Shown here: one piece after another, positions 51,943 through 63,609 of the stretch
Position numbering within the stretch: the first letter of the stretch is position 1
How the letters are laid out: every line of letters starts with the position of its first letter
NCBI RefSeq assembly: GCF_051401765.1
Contig: NW_027480595.1
Coordinates: 62,001-126,000, forward strand
Length of the DNA stretch: 64,000 nt
Origin: Calliopsis andreniformis
Lineage: Eukaryota > Arthropoda > Insecta > Hymenoptera > Andrenidae
Direction of reading: 5' to 3'
Translations under genes and position numbers: made by a program
The notes under the pieces: generated by a model
The model's database searches: none
What the model was told of the DNA's origin: nothing
What the model saw: the letters and a program-made list of their open reading frames with translations, nothing else

Positions 51943-54900
51943 TGAAGATGGAGGATTGAGGATTGAGGATTGATGATTGAAGATTGAGGATTGGGTGTAG
52001 AGGATTGAAGAATGTGGATTGAGGATTGAGGATTGAGGATCGAGGATTGAAGATTGAGTATTGAGGATTGAAGATTGAGGATTGAGGGTTGAGGATTGAG
52101 AATTGAAGATTGAGGAGTGAGTATTGGGGGTTGAGGATTGTGGACGAGGACTAACGGTTGAGTATTGATGTTTGAGGTCTGAGGATTGAGGATTGAGGAT
52201 TGAGAATTGAGGATTGAGGATTGAGATTTGATTATTGGATATTGTGGATTGAGTGCTGAACCATGAGAATTCAGGATATTCTATTGAGTATTGAGAATTG
52301 AGGATTGATGGTTGAGTATTGAGGATTGATGGTTGGGGGCTGTGCGTTGAATATTGAGGGTTGAGTGATGAGAATTGATGTTTGAGGATAGAGCTTAGAA
52401 GATTGCAGGCTTAGTATTGAGTATTGAAACCTGTGAATTGAGGATATCCTATTGAGGATTGAGGATTCACAACTGATTGTTGAGGTCTGAGGGCTGAATA
52501 TTGAGGGTTCAGTATTGTGGATTCAGGATTGAGGACTGAGGACTGAGGATTGAGGATTGAGGATTGAGGATTGAGGATTGAGGATTGAGGATTCAACGTT
52601 GAGGATTGCGTATTGAGGATAGAACATTGAGGATTGAGGATTGAGTATTGAGGATTGAGGATTGAGGATTGAAGATTGAATATTGATGATTGAAGATTGA
52701 AGATCGAGGATTGAGGGTTGTGGATTGAGGACGAGGACTGAGGGTTGAGTATTGATGTTTGAGGTCTGAGGATTGAGGATTGAGGATTGAGAATTGAGGA
52801 TTGAGGATTGAAGATTGAGGATTGGGTATTGAGTATTGTAGAATGAGGATTGAGGATTGAGGATTGAGGATTGAGGACTGAGGATTGAGTATGTGGTCTG
52901 AGGATTGAGATTTGAGGACTGAGGATTGAGGATTGAGGATTGAGGATCGAGGATTGAGGATTGAGGATTGAGGATTGAAGATTGAGGATTGGGTATTGCG
53001 GATTGAACATTGAGGATTGAGGATTGAGGATTGAGGATTGAGGACTGAGGATAGGGTATTGATGATTGAACATTGAGGATTGAGGATTGAGGATTGAGGA
53101 TTGAGGATTTAGCATTGAAGGTTGAATATTGACGAACGAAGATTGAGGATTGAGGATTGAGCGTTGTGTATTGATGACGAGCACTGAGGGTTGAGTATTG
53201 ATACTTGAGGTCTGAGGATTGAGGATTGAGGATTGCGAATTGAGGATTGAGGATTCGGGATTGAAGATTGAGGACTGGGTATTGAGGATTGAAGAATGAG
53301 GATTGAGGGTTGAGGACTCAGGATTGAGGATTGAAGATCGATTATTCAGGATTGAAGATTGAGGATTGAGGATTGAGGATTGAGGATTGAGGATTGATGA
53401 TTGAGTATTGAGGATTGAAGATTGATGATTGAGTATTGAGGATTGAAGATTGAGGATTGAGGATTGAGTATTGGGGATTGAAGATTGAGGATTGAGGATT
53501 GAGGATTGAGGATTGAGGATTGAAGATTGTGGATTGCGGACTGAGTGTTGAGGGTTGAGTGATGAGATTTTATGTTTGTGGATAGAGATTTGAAGATTGC
53601 AGATTGAGTATTGCGTATTGAAAACTCTGAACTGAGGATATTCTATTGTGGATTGAAGATTGACAACTGATTGTTGAGGACTGAGTGCTGAAGATTGAGG
53701 ATTCAGGACTGAGGATTCAGGATTGTGGTTTGAGGACTGAGGATTGAGGATTGAGGATCGAGGATTGAGGATTCAGGATTGAGGATTGAAGATTGAGGAT
53801 TGGGTATTGAGGATTGAACGTCGTGGATTGAGGATTGAGCATTGAGGATTGAGGATTGAAGATTGAATATTGATAATCGAAGATTGAGGATTGAGTATTG
53901 AGTGTTGTGGATTGGCGACGAGGACTGAGGGTTGAGTATTGATGTTTGAAGTCTGAGGATTGAGGATTAAGGATTGAGAATTGAGGATTGAGGATTGAGG
54001 ATGGAGGATTGAAGAGAGAGGACTAAGTGTTCAGGATTGAGTGTTGAGAATTGATGTTTGAGGGTAGAGATTTGATTATTGAATATTGTGGATTGAGTAT
54101 TGAACCATGGGAATTCAGGATATTCTGTTGAGTATTCAGAATTGAGGATTGATGGTTGAGTATAGAGGATTGATGGTTGAGGGTTGTGCGTTGAATATTG
54201 AGGATTGAGGATTGAGGATTGAGGATTGAGGATTGAGGATTGAAGATTGGTTATTGATGATTGAAGGTTGAGGAATGAGGATTGAGGTTTGAGGATTGAG
54301 GATTGTGGTCTGAGGATTGAGGATTGAAGATTGTGCATTGAGGATTGAAGATTGAGGACTGGGGATTGAGGACTGAAGATTGAGGATTAAGGATTGAGGA
54401 TTGGGGATTGAGGGTCTAGGATTGGAGATTGATTATTGAGGATTGAAGATTGAGGATTGAGGATTGAGGATTGAGGATTGAGTATAGAGAATTGAGGATG
54501 AGGACTGAGGGTTGAGGATTGAGGTTTGCGGAATGAGGATTGAGGATTGAGGATTGAAGATTGAGGATTGGGGATTGAGGATTGACGATTGAGGATTGAG
54601 TATTGAGGATTGAGAATTGAGGACTGAGGATTGAAGATTGAGTATTGAGGATTCAGAATTGAGGTTTGAGGACAGAGGATTGAGGATTGAAGATTGAGTA
54701 TTGAGGATTGAAGATTGAGGATTGAGGGCTGAGGATTGAGGATTGAGGATGAGGTCTGAGGGTTGAGGATTGAAGTTTGAGGACAGAGGACTGAGGATTG
54801 AGGACTGAGGATTGAGGATGTAGTCTGAGGATTGAGATTTGAGGACTGAGGATTGAGGATTGAGGATTGAGGATCGAGGATTTAGGATTGAGGATTGAGG

Positions 54901-57690
54901 GTTGAAGATTGAGGATTCGGTATTGCGGATTGAACATTGAGGATTGAGGATTGAGGATTGAGGATTGAGGATCGAGGATTGAGGATTGAATATTGAGTAT
55001 TGAGGATTGAGGAATGAGGATTGAGGGTTGAGGATTGAAGATTCAGTATTGAGGTCTGAAGATTGAGTATTGGGGATTCAGAATTGAGGTTTGAGGACTG
55101 AGGATTGAGGATTGAAGATTGAGTATTGAGGATTGAAGATTGAGGATTGAGGGCTGAGGATTGAGGATTGAGGATGAGGTCAGAGGATTGAGGATTGAGG
55201 ATTGAAGATCGAGGATTGGGGACTGAGGATTGAATATTGAGTATTGAGGATTGACTCTTGAGGATTGAGGATTGAGGATGGAGGATTGATGAGAGAGGAC
55301 TGAGTGTTGAGGATTGAGTGTTGAGAATTGATGTTTGAGGATTGAGATTTGATTATTGAATATTGTGGATTGAGTATTGATCCATGAGAATTCAGGATAT
55401 TCTATTGAGTATTGAGAATTGATAATTGATGGTTGAGTATTGAGGATTGATGGCTGAGGGTTGTGCGTTGAATATTGAGGATTGAGGATTGAGGATTGAG
55501 GATTGATGATTGAGGATTGAAGATTGAGTATTGATGATTTAAGATTGAGGATTGAGTATTGAGGATTGGGGGTTGAGGTTTGAGGACGAGGTCTGACGGT
55601 TGAGGATTGAGGTTTGAGGATTGAGGATTGAGGATTGAGGACTGAGGATTGAGGATTGAGGATTGAGCGTTGAGGATAGAAGATTGTGGACTGAGGATTG
55701 AGGATTGAGGATTGAGTATTGAGGATTGGAGATTGAGGATTGAGGATTGTGGATTGAGGATTGAGGATGAGAGCTGAGGGTTGAAGATTGAGGTTTGAGG
55801 ACTGAGGACTGAGGATTGAAGATTGAGAATTGAGGATTGAGGATTGAGGATTGAAGACTGAGGATTGGGTATTGAGGATTGAAGAATAAGGATTGAGGAT
55901 TGAGGATTGAGGATTGAGGATTGAGGATTGAAGATTGAGCATTCAGGATTGGAGATGGACGATTGAGGTTTGAGGACCGAGGATTGAGAATTGGGGATTG
56001 AAGATTGAGTATTGGGGATTGAGGATTGACGATTGAGGATTGAGAATTGAGGATTGAGGATTGAGGAATGAGCATTGAAGATTGAGTATTGAGGATTGAA
56101 CGTTGAGGATTGTGGATTGAGGATTGAGAATTGAGGATTGAATATTGAGGATTGGGGACTGAGTGTTGAGGGTTGAGTGATGAGAATTGATGTTTGTGGA
56201 TAGAGATTTGAAGATTGCAGATTGAGTATTGAGTAATGAAAACTGTGAATTGATGATATTCTATTCAGTATTGAGGATTGACAACTCATTGTTGAGGACT
56301 GAGGGCTGACGAATGAGGATTCGGGTTTGAGGATTCAGGATTGAGGTTTGAGCACTGAGGATTGGGGATTGAAAATTGAGGATTGAGGATTGAGGATTGA
56401 GGATTGAGGATTGAAGATTGAGGTTTGGGTATTGAGGATTGAACATTGAGGATTGTGGATTGAGTATTGAGGATTGAGGATTGGGGACTGAGGATTGAAT
56501 ATTGAGTATTGAGGGTTGAGGAATGAGGATTGAGGGTTGAGGATTGAAGATTCAGTATTGAGGTCTGAAGATTGAGTATTGGGGATTCAGAATTGAGGTT
56601 TGAGGACTGAGGATTGAGGATTGAAGATTGAGTATTGAGGATTGAAGATTGAGGATTGAGGGCTGAGAATTGAGGATTGAGGGTGAGGTCTGAGGATTGA
56701 GGATTGAGGATTGAAGATTGAGGATTGGGGACTGAGGATTGAATATTGAGTATTGAGGATTGAGGATTGAGGATTGAGGGTTGAGGATTGAAGATTCAGT
56801 ATTGAGGTCTGAAGATTGAGAATTGAGGATTGAGGATTGAACATTGAGTACTGCGTGTTGAGGGTTGAGTGATGAGAATTGGTGTTTGTGGATAGAGATC
56901 TGAAGATTGCAGATTGACTATTGAGTATTGAAAACTGTGACTTGAGGATACTCTATTGAGGATTGATGATTGACAACTGATTGTTGAGGACTGAGGGCTG
57001 AAGGCTAAGGATTGAGGATTGAGGATTGAGGATTGAGGAAGAGGGCTGAGGGTTGAGGATTGAGGTTTGAGGACTGAGGACTGAGGATTGAGGATTGAGA
57101 ATTGAGTATTGAGGAATGAGGATTGAAGATTGCGGATTGGGTATTGAGGATTGTAGAATGAGGATTGCAGATTGAGTATTGGGTATTGAAGGCTGTGAAT
57201 TGATGATATTCTATTGAGCATTGAGGATTGACTACTGATTGTTGAGGACTTAGGGCTCAAGTTTGAGGATTCAGGATTGAGGATTCAGGATTGAGGTGTG
57301 AGGACTGAGGATTGAGGATTGAGGATTGAGGATTGAGGATTGAGGATTGAGGATTGAAGATTGAGGATTGGGTATTGAGGATTGAACATTGAGGATTGAG
57401 GATTGAGGATTGAGGCTTGAGGATTCAGGATTGAAGGTTGAATATTGATGAATGAAGATTGAGGATTGAGGATTGAGGGTTGTGGTTTGAGGACGAGCAC
57501 TGAGGGTTGAGTATTGATACTTGAGGTCTGAGGATTGAGGATTGAGGATTGCGAATTGAGGATTGAGGATTCGGGATTGAAGATTGAGGATTGGGTATTG
57601 AGGATTGAAGAATGGTGATTGAGGGTTGAGGACTCAGGATTGAGGATTGAAGATTGAGTATTCAGGATTGAAGATTGAGGATTGAGGATT
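51943..57690 (+). repeat. 6-kb tandem duplication, copy 2
   Basis: This direct copy of the preceding block lacks 140 bp that would follow about 52,220 (copy 1 about 46,170-46,320) and 161 bp that would follow about 57,165 (copy 1 about 51,255-51,420). Both losses are exact multiples of seven (20 and 23 units), as expected for unequal pairing of heptamers. The first removes the left part of the B cassette whose core is at 52,276. Beyond about 57,690 the sequence instead matches the block at 37.4-38.3 kb. Confidence 0.85.
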
Positions 57691-58550
57691 GAGGATTGAG
57701 GATTGATGATTGATGATTGAGTATTGAGGATTGAAGATTGAGGATTGAGGATTGAGGGTTGAAGATTGAGGATTGAGGATTGAGTATTGGGGATTGAATA
57801 TTGAGGATTGAGGATTGAGGATTGAGGATTGAGGATTGAAGATTGTGGATTGGGGACTGAGCGTTGAGGGCTGAGTGATGAGGATTGATTTCTGTGGATA
57901 GAGATTTGAAGATTGCAGATTGAGTGTTGGGTATTGAAAGCTGTGAATTGATGATATTCTATTGAGGATTGAGGTTTGACTACTGATTGTTGAGGACTGA
58001 GTGCTGAAGATTGAGGATTCAGGATTGAGGGTTCAGGATTGTGGTTTGAGGACTGTGGATTGAGGATTGAGGATTGAGGATTGAGGATTCAGGATTGAGG
58101 ATTGAAGATTGAGGATTGGGTATTGAGGATTGAACATTGAGTATTGAGGATTGAGCATTGAGGATTGAGGATTGAAGATTGAATATGGATAATCGAAGTT
58201 TGAGGATTGAGTATTGAGTGTTGTGGATTGGCGACGAGGACTGAGGGTTGAGTATAGATGTTTGAACTCTGAGGATTGAGGATTAAGGATTGAGAGTTGA
58301 GGATTGAGGATTGAGGATGGAGGATTGAAGAGAGAGGACTGAGTGTTGAGGATTGAGTGTTGAGAATTGATGTTTGGGGGTTGAGATTTGAAGATTGAAG
58401 AATGGGGATTGAGTATTGAAAACTGTGAATTAAGAATATTCTATTGAGGATTGAGGATTGACAATTGATTGTTGAGGTCTTATGGCTGACGATTGAGGAT
58501 TCAGGATTGAGGATTCGTGGTGGAGGTTTGAGGACTGAGGATTGAGGGTT
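57690..58550 (+). repeat. Continuation of the 37.4-38.3 kb block beyond the tandem duplication
   Basis: To the right of the 6-kb tandem copy the sequence matches 37.4-38.27 kb, including the A5 core at 57,954 and the A' core at 58,436. The match stops near 58,545, where this copy passes into an AACGAG element C rather than the link to cassette B. This A' therefore has no B partner. Confidence 0.72.
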
Positions 58551-60101
58551 GAGGTTTGAGAACGAGGACTGACGGTTGAGGATTGAGGTTTGAGGATTGA
58601 GGATTGAGGATTGAGGACTGAAGATTGAATATTGATGATTGAAGGTTGAGGATTCAGTATTGATGGTTGTGGATTGAGGACGAGGACTGAGGGTTGAATA
58701 TTGCTGTTTGAGGTCTGACGATTGAGGATTGAGGATTGAGAATTGAGGATTGAGGATAGAGGATTGAAGATTGAGGATTGGGTATTGAGGATTGAAGAAT
58801 GAGGATTGAGGATTGAGGATTGAGGATTGAGGATTGAGGATTGAAGACTGAGTATTGAGGATTGAAGATTGAGGATTGAGGATTGAGGATTGAGGATTGC
58901 GTATTGAGGATTGAGGATTGCATATTGAGTATTGAGGATCGAAGATTGAGGATTGAGGATTGAGGATTGAGGATTGAGTATTGAAGATTGAGGATTGGGG
59001 TTTGAGGATTGACGATTGAGGATTGAGTATTGAGGATTGAGAATTGAGGATTGATTAGTGAAGATTGAGTATTGAGGATTGAAGTTTGAGGATTGAGGAT
59101 TGAGGATTGAAGATGGGGGATTGAGGACTGAGGATTGAGGATTGAATATTGAGTATTGAGGATTGAAGGTTGAGGATTGAGGATTGAGGTTTGAGGGTTG
59201 AGGACGTGGACTGACGGTTGAGGATTGAGGTTTGAGGATTGAGGATTGAGGATTGAGGACTGAGGATTGAGGATTGATGATTGAGCATTGAGGAATGAAG
59301 ATTGAGGACTGGAGATTGAGGATTGATGATAGAGGATTAAGGATTGAGGATTGGGGATTGAGGATCTAGGATTGGAGATTGATTATTGAGGATTGAAGAT
59401 TGAGGATTGAGGATTGAGGATTGAGAATTGAGAATTGAGTGTGCGGACTGAGGGTTGAGGATTGAGGTTTGAGGAACGAGGATTGAGGATTGAGGATTGA
59501 GGACTGAGGATTGTCGATTCAGTATTGAAGATTGAGGATTGATTACTGAGGATTGAGGATTGTGGATTGAGGTTTGAGGACTGAGGATTGAGGATTGAAG
59601 ATTGAGGATTGATAACTGAGGATTGAGGTTTGTGGATTGAGGTTTGAGGACTGAGGATTGAGGATTGAAGATTGAATATTAATGATTGAAGATTGAGGAT
59701 TGAGGATTGAGGGTTGTGGATTGAGGATTGAGGGTTGTGGATTGAGGACGAGGACTGAGGGTTGAGTATTGGTGTTTGAAGTCTGAGGATTGAGGATTGA
59801 GGATTGAGAATTGAGGATTGAGGATTGAGGATTGAAGATTGTGGATTCGGTACTGAGGATTGAAGAATGAGGATTGAGGAGTGAGGACTGAGGATTGAGG
59901 ATTGTAGTTTGTTTATTGAGGATTGAGGATTGAGGATTGAGGATTGAGGATTGAAGATTGAGTATTGAGGATTGAAGATAGAGGATTGAGGATTGAGGAT
60001 TGAGTATTGAGAATTGAAATTGAGGATTGGGGATTGAGGATTGACGATGGAGTATTGAGCATTGAGGATTGAGAATTGAGGATTGAGGATTGAAGATTGA
60101 G

Positions 60102-60584
60102 TATTGGGGATTGAAGATTGAGGACTGAGTGTTGAGGGTTGCGTGATGAGAATTGATGTTTGTGGATTGAGATTTGAAGATTGAAGAATGGGGATTGAGT
60201 ATTGAAAAGTGTGAATTGAGGATATTCTATTGAGGATTGAGGATTGACAATTGATTGTTGAGGTATTATGGCTGAAGATTGAGGATTCAGGATTGAGGAT
60301 TCGTGGTGGAGGTTTGAGGACTGAGGATTGAGGGTTGAGGATTGAGGACTGAGGATTGACTCTTGAGGATTGAGGATTGAGGATGGAGGATTGATGAGAG
60401 AGGACTGAGTGTTGAGGATTGAGTGTTGAGAATTGATGTTTGCGGATTGAGATTTGATTATTGAATATTGTGGATTGAGTATTGAACCATGAGAATTCCG
60501 GATATTCTATTGAGTATTGAGAATTGAGGATTGGTGGTTGAGTATTGAGCATTGATGCCTGAGGGTTGTGCGTTGAATATTGAG
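60102..60584 (+). repeat. A'-B dyad, copy 4
   Basis: Cores at 60,222 and 60,502, spacing 280 bp, exactly 17,231 bp to the right of copy 3. One substitution turns GAATTCAGG into GAATTCCGG beside the core. It is part of the larger 41.7-44.2 / 59.0-61.5 kb block pair. Confidence 0.8.
60382..60584 (+). repeat. Cassette B, representative copy (203 bp)
   Basis: Cassette B begins GATGGAG, GATTGAA/T, GAGAGAG, GACTGAG, TGTTGAG and continues through ATTTGAT, TATTGAA, TATTGTG, CCATGAG, AATTCAG to the GATATTC core at unit 18, then GATTGAT, GGTTGTG and CGTTGAA. Cores are at 31912, 32813, 34399, 38428, 39719, 43271, 46368, 48212, 49489, 52276, 54120, 55397, 60502 and 63730. Most copies contain GAATTC just before the core. 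The copy at 52276 has lost its left units through a deletion, and 32813 lacks two units on its right side. B can be aligned unit for unit with A from AATTGAT through the core, so both derive from one ancestor. All copies are in the right domain. Confidence 0.82.
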
Positions 60585-62496
60585 GATTGAGGATTGAGGA
60601 TTGAGGATTGAGGGTTGAGGATTGAAGATTGAGTATTGATGATTGAAGATTGAGGATTGAGGATTGGGGGTTGAGGTTTGAGGACGAGGACTGACGGTTG
60701 AGGATTGAGGTTTGAGGGTTGAGGATTGAGGATTGAGGACTGAGGATTGAGTATTGAGGATTGAGCATTGAGGATTGAAGATTGTGGACTGAGGATTGAG
60801 GATTGAAGATTGAGTATTGAGGATTGCAGATTGAGGATTGAGGATTGAGGATTGAGGATTGAGGATGAGGGCTGAGGGTTGAGGATTGAGGTTTGAGCAC
60901 TGAGGAATGAGGATTGAGGATTGAGAATTGAGGATTGAGGATTGAGGATTGAAGATTGAGGATTGGGTATTGAGGATTGAAGAATGAGGATTGAGGATTG
61001 AGGATTGAGGATGAGGGCTGAGGTTTGAGGATTGAGGATTGAGGGCTGAGGACTGAGGATTGAGGGTCGAGAACTGAGGATTGAGGATTGAGGATTGAAG
61101 ATTGAGGATTGGGTGTTGAGGATTGAAGAATGAGGATTGAGGAATGAGGATTGAGGATTGAGGATTGAGGGTTGTGTGTTGAGGTCGAGGACTGAGGGTT
61201 GAGTATTGATGTTTGAGGTCTGAGGATTGAGGATTGAGGGTTGAGAATTGAGGATTGAGGATTGAGGATTGAAGATTCAGGATTGAGGATTCAGGATTGA
61301 GGATTTAGGATTGGGGATTGAGGATCTAGGATTAGAGATTGATTATTGAGGATTGAAGATTGAGGATTGAGGATTGAGGATTGAGAATTGAGAATTGAGT
61401 GTGAGGGCAGAGGGTTGAGGATTGAGGTTTGAGGAACGAGGATTGAGGATTGAGGATTGAGGATTGAGGATTGAGGATTGAAGGTTGAGTATTGAGGATT
61501 GAAGATTGAGGATTGAGGATTGAGGATTGATGATTGAGCATTGAAGATTGAGGATTGGGTATTGCGGATTGAACATTGAGGATTGAAGATTGAGGATTGA
61601 AGATTCAGTATTGAGGATTGAAGATTGAGGATTGAGGATTGAGGATTGAAGATTGCAGGTTGAGTATTGAGTATTGAAGCCTGTGAATTGAGGATATTCT
61701 ATTGAGGATTGAGGATTGACAACTGATTGTTGAGGAGTGAGGGCTGAAGACTGAGGATTCAGGTTTGAGGATTCAGGATTGAGGACGAGGACTGAGGGTT
61801 GAGTATTGATGTTTGAGGTCTGAGGATTGAGGATTGAGGATTGAGAATTGAGGACTGAGGATTGAGGATTGAAGATTGAGGATTGGGTGTTGAGGATTGA
61901 AGACTGTGGATTGAGGATTGAGCATTGAGGATTGAGGATTGAAGGTTGAGTATTGAGGATTGAAGATTGAGGATTGAGGATTGAGGATTGAGGATTGAGC
62001 ATTGAAGATTGAGGATTGGGTATTGCGGATTGAACATTGAGGATTGAAGATTGAGGATTGAAGATTCAGTATTGAGGATTGAAAATTGAGGATTGAGGAT
62101 TGAGGATTGAAGATTGAAGATTGAGTATTGAGGATCGAAGATTGAGGATTGAGGACTGAGAGTTGAGGATTGAGGATTGAGGATTGAGGATTGAGGATTG
62201 AAGACTGAGGATTGGGTATTGAGGATTTAGCTTTGGGGATTGAGGGTTGAGGGTTGAGGATTGAGGATTGAGGATTGAGAATTGAGGATTGAGGATTGAG
62301 GATTGAAGATTGAGGATTCGGTATTGAGGATTGAAGGATGAGGATTGAGGAGTGAGGACTGAGGATTCAGGATTGCAGTTTGAGTATTGAGGATTGAAGA
62401 TTGAGGATTGAGGATTGAGGATTGAGGATTGAGGATTGAAAATTGAGGATTGAGGATTGAGGATTGAGGATTGAGGATTGAAGATTGAGGATTGGG

Positions 62497-62699
62497 GACG
62501 GAGTGTTGAGTGTTGAGTGATGAGAATTGATGTTTGTGGATAGAGATTTGAAGATTGCAGATTGAGTATTGAGTATTGAAAACTGTGAATTGATGATATT
62601 CCATTGAGGATTGGGGATTGACAACTGATTGTTGAGGACTGATGGCTGAAGATTGAGGATTCAGGATTGAGGATTCAGGATTAAGGTTTGAGGACTGAG
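62497..62699 (+). repeat. Cassette A, representative copy (203 bp, 29 diverged heptamers)
   Basis: Cassette A is an in-register run of 29 heptamers recognised by its unusual units: TGATGAG (unit 4), AATTGAT (5), GTTTGTG (6), GATAGAG (7), ATTTGAA (8), GATTGCA (9), AACTGTG (13), the core GATATTC (15), GATTGAC (18), AACTGAT (19), GGCTGAA (22) and paired GATTCAG (24 and 26). A copy starts 99 bases before the first A of the ATATT core and ends 103 bases after it. I count 59 copies, listed under the five subfamilies; this copy belongs to A5 and reads CCATTG after its core. No six-base unit occurs inside it. Its limits are a convention, because the flanks are also heptamers. Function unknown. Confidence 0.85.
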
Positions 62700-63609
62700 G
62701 ATTGAGGATTGAGGATTGAGGATTGAGGATTGAAGATTGAGGATTGGGTATTGCGGATTGAGCATTGAGGATTGAGTATTGAGGATTGAGGACTGACGAT
62801 CGAGGATTGAGGATTGAGGATTGAGGGTTGAAGATTGAGGATTGGGGACTGAGGCTTGAAGATTGAGGATTGAGGATTGAGGACTGAGGATTGAGGACTG
62901 AGGATTGAAAATTGAGGATTGAGGATTGAGGATTGAGGATTGAAGATTGAGGATTGGGGACGGAGTGTTGAGTGTTGAGTGATGAGAATTGATGTTTGTG
63001 GATAGGGATTTGAAGATTGCAGATAGAGTATTGAGTATTGAGAACTGTGAATTGAGTATATTCTATTGAGGATTGAGGATTGACAACTGATTGTTGAGGA
63101 CTGAGAGCTGAAGATTGAGGGTTCAGGATTGAGGATTCAGAATTGAGATTTGAGGATTCAGAATTGAGGTTTGAGGACTGAGGATTGAGGATTTAAGATT
63201 GAGTATTGAGGATTGAAGAATGAGGATTGAGGAGTGAGGACTGAGGATTCAGGATTGCAGTTTGAGTATTGAGGATTGAAGATTGAGGATTGAGGATTGA
63301 GGATTGAGGATTGAGGATTGAGGATTGAGGATTGAAGATTGAGGATTGAGGATTGAGGATAGAAGATTGAGGATTGAAGATTGAGCATTGAGGATTGAAG
63401 ATTGAGGATTGAGGATTGCGGATTGAGGATTGAGGATTGAATATTAAGGATTGAGGATGGACAATTGATCGTTGAGGACTGACGGCTCAAGATTGAGGAT
63501 TCAGGATTGAGGATTCCGGATTGAGGTTTGAGGACTGAGGATTGAGGGTTGGGGATTGAGGATTGAGGATTGAGCATTGAGGATTGACGCTTGAGTATTG
63601 AGGATTGAG

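Larger units (their letters stand above)
59000..61460 (+). repeat. 17-kb-offset block, copy 2
   Basis: Partner of 41,700-44,240. It is nearly collinear apart from the extra 70-bp unit near 59.6 kb. The match ends near 61,460, where this copy has GATTGAG units and the first has GACTGAG leading to a GATTCAG. Confidence 0.8.

Noticed and set aside
62497..62699. Cassette A as a centromeric CENP-B-box satellite monomer
   Set aside because: No sequence resembling the CENP-B box was found in the cassette, and cassette spacing is irregular rather than a constant monomer length.
62497..62699. Cassette A or B as a mobile element
   Set aside because: There are no terminal inverted repeats, target-site duplications or coding capacity. 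Copies lie in one orientation only and move with large flanking blocks, which fits segmental copying.
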